A stretch of DNA of 64,000 nt from Paraconexibacter algicola (GTDB taxonomy: Bacteria > Actinomycetota > Thermoleophilia > Solirubrobacterales > Solirubrobacteraceae). Every line of letters starts with the position of its first letter. Position 1 is the stretch's first letter. The translations under genes were made by a program, and so were the position numbers. The notes under the pieces were generated by a model, which saw only the letters and a program-made list of their open reading frames with translations, was not told where the DNA came from and ran no database searches. Shown here piece after piece: positions 60,728-64,000 of the stretch. Location of the stretch: NCBI RefSeq assembly GCF_003044185.1, contig NZ_PYYB01000001.1:620001-684000 (forward strand), given 5' to 3'.

Positions 60728-61605
60728 CTCGCCAGGACGTCTGGTTCACCAGCGGCGGCGAGCGGATCGCCGCCTGGTGGTACCCCGCCGCCGGCCGCGC
60801 CGACGGGGAGCGCGGTACCTGCGTCGTGATGGCCAACGGCTTCAGCATGACCCGCCACGACGGGCTGCCCGCCTACGCGCAGGCGCTCAGCGACGCGGGC
60901 GCCGGCGTGCTCGTCTTCGACCACCGCTTCCTCGGCGACAGCGGCGGCACGCCCCGCCAACGGTTCCGGGCCGGCGAGCAGCTCGAGGACTGGCGCAACG
61001 CGCTCGCCTACGTGCGCGGCCGTGACGACGTCGACCCCGCGCGCGTCGTCGCCTGGGGCTTCAGCTTCTCCGGCGGGCACGTCACGAAGCTCCTGCAGCG
61101 CGACCACGGCCTCGCGGCCGGGCTCCTCGTCTGCCCGTTCGTCGACGGCCCCCGCCGGGTGCTGAGCGCCGGCCCGGCCGACATCGCCTGGCTGCTGCCG
61201 CGCGCGCTCGCCGACCTCGCCGGCCGCCACACGACGATCCCGGTGACCGCCCAGCCCGGCTCCCGCGCCGCGATGACGCTCCCCGGCGAGGCCGACGGCT
61301 TCGCCCGCGCCGTCCCGGCGGGCTCGCCCTGGCGCAACGAGATCTCGCCCGGGCTGTTCGCCACGGTCGCGCTGCACGCCCCGTGGATCACCGCGGCACG
61401 GATCCGCGTGCCGGTGTGGATCGCGCTCGGCGAGCGCGACGTCAGCGCCCCCGCGGCCGGGATCGAGGCGCTCGCCCGGCGCGCGCCGCACGCCGAGCTG
61501 CACCGCTACGACCACGACCACTTCGATCCGTTCGTCGGCGAGGAGCCCGCGCGGCTCGCCGCCGCCCAGATCGCGTTCCTGCGACAGCGGTCACTGTTGC
61601 ACTAG
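60724..61605 (+). CDS. Alpha/beta hydrolase
   Basis: A 293-residue serine hydrolase. MANGFSMTRHDGLPAYAQAL carries the oxyanion region, VFDHRFLGDSGG a lid-proximal strand, GFSFSGG the nucleophile elbow, LGERDVSAPA the acid and YDHDHFDPF the catalytic His. Length and motifs resemble dienelactone-hydrolase or acetyl-xylan-esterase-like enzymes. It is coupled to an aminopeptidase and an aminotransferase, so a peptide-derived or amino-acid-derived ester/amide is conceivable. Confidence 0.87.
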   Translation: MTRQDVWFTSGGERIAAWWYPAAGRADGERGTCVVMANGFSMTRHDGLPAYAQALSDAGAGVLVFDHRFLGDSGGTPRQRFRAGEQLEDWRNALAYVRGRDDVDPARVVAWGFSFSGGHVTKLLQRDHGLAAGLLVCPFVDGPRRVLSAGPADIAWLLPRALADLAGRHTTIPVTAQPGSRAAMTLPGEADGFARAVPAGSPWRNEISPGLFATVALHAPWITAARIRVPVWIALGERDVSAPAAGIEALARRAPHAELHRYDHDHFDPFVGEEPARLAAAQIAFLRQRSLLH

Positions 61606-61608
61606 AAT
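61603..61608 (+). promoter_or_regulatory. -10 box TAGAAT overlapping the hydrolase stop codon
   Basis: TAGAAT begins with the TAG stop of the hydrolase. A start site near 61615 would exclude the in-frame GTG at 61612 and point to the ATG at 61633. Confidence 0.4.
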
Positions 61609-61632
61609 CCCGTGGCGGATGGGACGCCACGG

Positions 61633-62253
61633 ATGAGCGAGACCATGTACGGCCCCGGCGGGCGCATGTACGGCTTCCCGCCGGGCATGCGCGCCGTCCG
61701 CCACGACGACGACGTGCACGCGCTCGCCGGCGCACGGATCGACGACGTCGAGGGACGCCGGATCGGCACGATCGCCGCGATCCTCGTCTCCCGCCACGAC
61801 GGGCACAACCGCTTCTTCCTCGTCCGTCGGCGCGGGCGCAGCGGCGGGCTGTGCGCCGTGCCCGTGCAGGGCGCGGTCGCCGGTGGCGGCCGGGTGTGGT
61901 GCCCCTACCCCGGCCGGCAGATCGACCGTGGGCCGCGGCTGCCCGAGCACGGCGTGCTCAGCCCCCGCGTCGACCGCGAGCTGCGCGGCCTCTTCGGCCT
62001 CCCCGCCCCCGCGACCGAGGCGCCCGCCTGGGAGCGCCGCGCGTCGGTCAGCCGCGCGCAGCGCGACCCCGCCCGTCCCGAGGCGATCCTCTGGATCCCC
62101 GGACCGCGCGCCGCGGACGACCGGCGCTCCGGGCTGGACCGGCGCACCGGCGAGCCCGCCCCGGGAGCGGCGCCGACCGGCGACGGCGCGCTGCCCGTCG
62201 CGCTCGAGCGCCGACGCCAGGGCCGCCGGATCACCGACCTGCTGGACGGATAG
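61633..62253 (+). CDS. PRC-barrel-like protein of unknown function
   Basis: A 206-residue protein. After a Gly/Tyr/Met-rich start (MSETMYGPGGRMYGFPPG), residues 25-95 form a small barrel (ALAGARIDDVEGRRIGTIAAILV, GHNRFFLVRRRG, LCAVPVQGAVAGGGRVWCPY) like PRC-barrel proteins. The second half is Pro/Arg-rich, with DRRSGLDRRTGE and ERRRQGRRITDLLDG. GTG 61612 is an alternative start. The function is unknown; relatives sometimes act in photosystems or RNA metabolism. Confidence 0.62.
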   Translation: MSETMYGPGGRMYGFPPGMRAVRHDDDVHALAGARIDDVEGRRIGTIAAILVSRHDGHNRFFLVRRRGRSGGLCAVPVQGAVAGGGRVWCPYPGRQIDRGPRLPEHGVLSPRVDRELRGLFGLPAPATEAPAWERRASVSRAQRDPARPEAILWIPGPRAADDRRSGLDRRTGEPAPGAAPTGDGALPVALERRRQGRRITDLLDG

Positions 62254-62370
62254 CCCTTCAGGCCGGGGACCCGCCTGCCGATATCCGTCCAGGGCCGTCC
62301 ACCGCGCCGGAACCTCCCGCCCGTCGCGGGGTTGGCAGCTCCGAAACCCGGCAGTCATGGAGGCACTGCA

Positions 62371-64000
62371 ATGGCCCGTCCCACGGCCCATCGACATCAC
62401 CCCAGCCGTCGTCTCGCCCTCGCGCTCGTCGCGAGCGCCGGACTCGCCGCCGCCGCCCCGGCCGGCGCGCAGGCCGCCACGAACCCGTTCAACTGCGACG
62501 CCAGCGCGCTGCGCGGCGTCGTCCTGGGCACCGCGTCGCTGGAGCCCGCCTCCGCCAACCGCGGCCAGGCGTCCTGCCAGAACGCCACCGGCGGCCTCAC
62601 CGGGGTGCTGCCCGCGCCGCTCGCCGCGTCCGCGGTCGTCGCCCGCACGATCTCCGGCGGTCCCGCCGACCGCCCCGACCTGCGCACCGCGCTCGCCATC
62701 GGCGGCCTCGCCGACGTGAAGATCGGGGCGCTCGGCCTGCCGCTGCAGCTGCCGGTCGACACCGTCCTGGACTCCGTGCAGCCGCTGCTCGTGCCGCTGA
62801 ACGGCCTGCTCGCGCCCGTCGCGTCGCTGCTCGGCGTCCCGAACCTCTCGCTGGACCTGCGGCCCGCGCTGGCCCAGCTGCTCCCCGACGGCGGGCTGCC
62901 CGACAGCATCGTCTCCGCCGACGCCGTGCTCGCCTACGCGGGCGCCCGCTGCACCGACGGGAAGGCCGTCCCGTTCTCGACCTCCTCGGTCACCGGGCTG
63001 AAGGTCCTCGGACAGCCGGTCGTCGTCGACTCCGCGCTGCAGGACACGCTGAACCTCATCGACACCGCCTCGATCGACCCGTCGCGGCTCGACCCGCTGG
63101 CGCTCCTGCCCACCGCCACGCTCGACACGCTCACCGGGACCCCGCTCGTCAGCGGGCTCGTGAACACCGCGCTGCGGCCGCTGATCCAGTCGCTGCTCGA
63201 CGCGCTCCCGAACATCGAGGTGCCCGCCACCGTCGCCAACGTGAAGATCACCGCCGGCGGCCGCAGCGCGGAGGACGGCGTCCTCACCCAGCAGGCGCTG
63301 CGCGTCCAGATCAGCGTGCTGAACCAGGCGATCGCCGACGTGACGATCGGCGAGGCGCGCGTGAACACCGCGGGCGCCGACTGCACCCCGCCCGCCCCGG
63401 CGGTCACCCCGCCGACCACCACCGACCTCGCGCTGCAGTGCACCACGCGGCGGCTCGTGCTCGAGGACGTCATCGCGCGCGGCGACCGCGTCTCGCTCAT
63501 CGGCGCGGCCGACCGGGCGCTCGCCGGGAAGACCGTGTCGATCCGCTTCCTCGCCACCGGCCGGACCGTGGCGCGGGTGCGGATCGCCCCCGACGGCAGC
63601 TTCCGCGCGACCGCGCCGCTGCCCTCCCGGAGCGTGCGCTCCGGCAACCGCGCGCGCTACCAGGCGGTCGTCGGACGCGAGAAGTCCCTCGACCTCAAGC
63701 TCGAGCGGCGGATGGTCGTCAGCGGGGTCTCCGTCCGCGACGGCAAGGTCACGATCGCCGGCCGCGTCACCCGCCCGCTCGCACGTCCGGCCGCGACGAT
63801 CACCGTCACGCGCCGGGTGTCCTGCAAGAAGATGGCGGTCGTCGCGCGCGTGAAGCCCCGCTCGGACGGCAGCTTCCGCGTGACCGTGCCCGCCCCCGAG
63901 GGGCAGCTGGCCGCCGTGTACCGGCTCGGGACGCGCGTGCGCAAGACCGCGGGGAACGCCAAGACGTTCCCGACGTTCACGCTGCCGCGCGCCGTCGACC
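62371..64000 (+). CDS. Long exported protein with two repeated beta domains, 3' end outside window
   Basis: The ATG has GGAGG 7 bases upstream, and the first 36 residues are a signal peptide (LALALVASAGLAAAAPAGAQA). Residues 40-360 are hydrophobic-rich, with many Leu/Pro/Val repeats (LPLQLPVDTVLDSVQPLLVPLNGLL) and three cysteines, and resemble choice-of-anchor A/G type regions. From about residue 350 two beta domains follow in series (LEDVIARGDRVSLIGAADRALAGKTVSIRFL, then VSGVSVRDGKVTIAGRVTRPLA), each ending in SFR motifs. No stop is reached. The function is unknown; the pattern suggests a cell-surface protein. Confidence 0.65.
   Translation, partial: MARPTAHRHHPSRRLALALVASAGLAAAAPAGAQAATNPFNCDASALRGVVLGTASLEPASANRGQASCQNATGGLTGVLPAPLAASAVVARTISGGPADRPDLRTALAIGGLADVKIGALGLPLQLPVDTVLDSVQPLLVPLNGLLAPVASLLGVPNLSLDLRPALAQLLPDGGLPDSIVSADAVLAYAGARCTDGKAVPFSTSSVTGLKVLGQPVVVDSALQDTLNLIDTASIDPSRLDPLALLPTATLDTLTGTPLVSGLVNTALRPLIQSLLDALPNIEVPATVANVKITAGGRSAEDGVLTQQALRVQISVLNQAIADVTIGEARVNTAGADCTPPAPAVTPPTTTDLALQCTTRRLVLEDVIARGDRVSLIGAADRALAGKTVSIRFLATGRTVARVRIAPDGSFRATAPLPSRSVRSGNRARYQAVVGREKSLDLKLERRMVVSGVSVRDGKVTIAGRVTRPLARPAATITVTRRVSCKKMAVVARVKPRSDGSFRVTVPAPEGQLAAVYRLGTRVRKTAGNAKTFPTFTLPRAVD

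Overview
The window is about three-quarters G+C by eye and is gene-dense. Third codon positions are strongly G/C, start codons are often GTG, and genes often overlap by 1 to 4 bases. Its content is a leaderless-type TAnnnT promoter signature, a Tat-exported ferritin-like protein, proline-rich and Ig-like exported proteins, a PucR regulator, a CtaG protein and an LpqY/SugABC-like importer. This points to a high-G+C actinobacterium, most likely class Thermoleophilia (Solirubrobacterales, e.g. relatives of Patulibacter, Conexibacter or Solirubrobacter). The taxonomic call is inference. The window is chromosomal housekeeping and accessory sequence. I saw no rRNA, tRNA, CRISPR array, prophage or insertion sequence, and no gene-free stretch exceeds about 215 bases.

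Layout. 1-5.2 kb: an NHLRC2-like redox protein (cut by the window edge), a GAF histidine kinase, and an NhaA / CBS / NhaD-ArsB-type transporter operon. 5.3-11.4 kb: a BNR-type exported protein, a large ATPase-LuxR regulator, SixA, and an RTX-like exported protein. 11.4-15 kb: a TetR / acyl-CoA dehydrogenase / APH-kinase / HAD operon that resembles a split-up mammalian ACAD10. 15-20.2 kb (minus strand): three paralogous secreted membrane-anchored proteins (two with a Cys/His metal site), a YdeI-like protein, a CtaG protein and a proline-rich protein. 20.3-23.9 kb: a frameshifted hybrid histidine kinase, an HD-GYP protein and a response regulator, closed by strong hairpins. 24-31.4 kb (minus strand): aldehyde dehydrogenase, YchJ-like protein, pyridoxal kinase, cyclophilin, a zinc-ribbon protein, a DEAD-box helicase and a quinone oxidoreductase.

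31.4-40 kb (mostly plus): PfkB kinase, ferritin-like protein, cupredoxin, an exported beta-helix protein (minus), TetR (minus), subtilisin, dCTP deaminase, two small membrane proteins, a PRC-barrel-like protein and a methyltransferase. 40-45.2 kb: an RGG-box protein and a hexapeptide acyltransferase (minus), then citrate synthase, a GXWXG protein, a GNAT acetyltransferase and two small unknowns. 45.3-53.8 kb (mostly minus): an ABC sugar importer, YgjP-like peptidase, DUF445 protein, MetF and a metallo-beta-lactamase-fold protein. 53.8-64 kb: an NTF2-like/MBL fusion, PucR, a CrtI/RetSat-like oxidoreductase, an aminotransferase / M29 aminopeptidase / hydrolase operon, a PRC-like protein and a long exported protein cut by the right edge.

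The most striking shared signal is regulatory. At least 24 genes have a TAnnnT hexamer ending 6-10 bases before the start codon, which suggests widespread leaderless transcription. In three divergent gene pairs a single TA step serves as the -10 core for both directions. In five places the TAG stop codon of one gene supplies the TA of the next promoter. Other leads are a 26-bp near-perfect palindrome on the metF promoter, the ACAD10-like operon, the paralogous secreted trio and an RGG-box protein.
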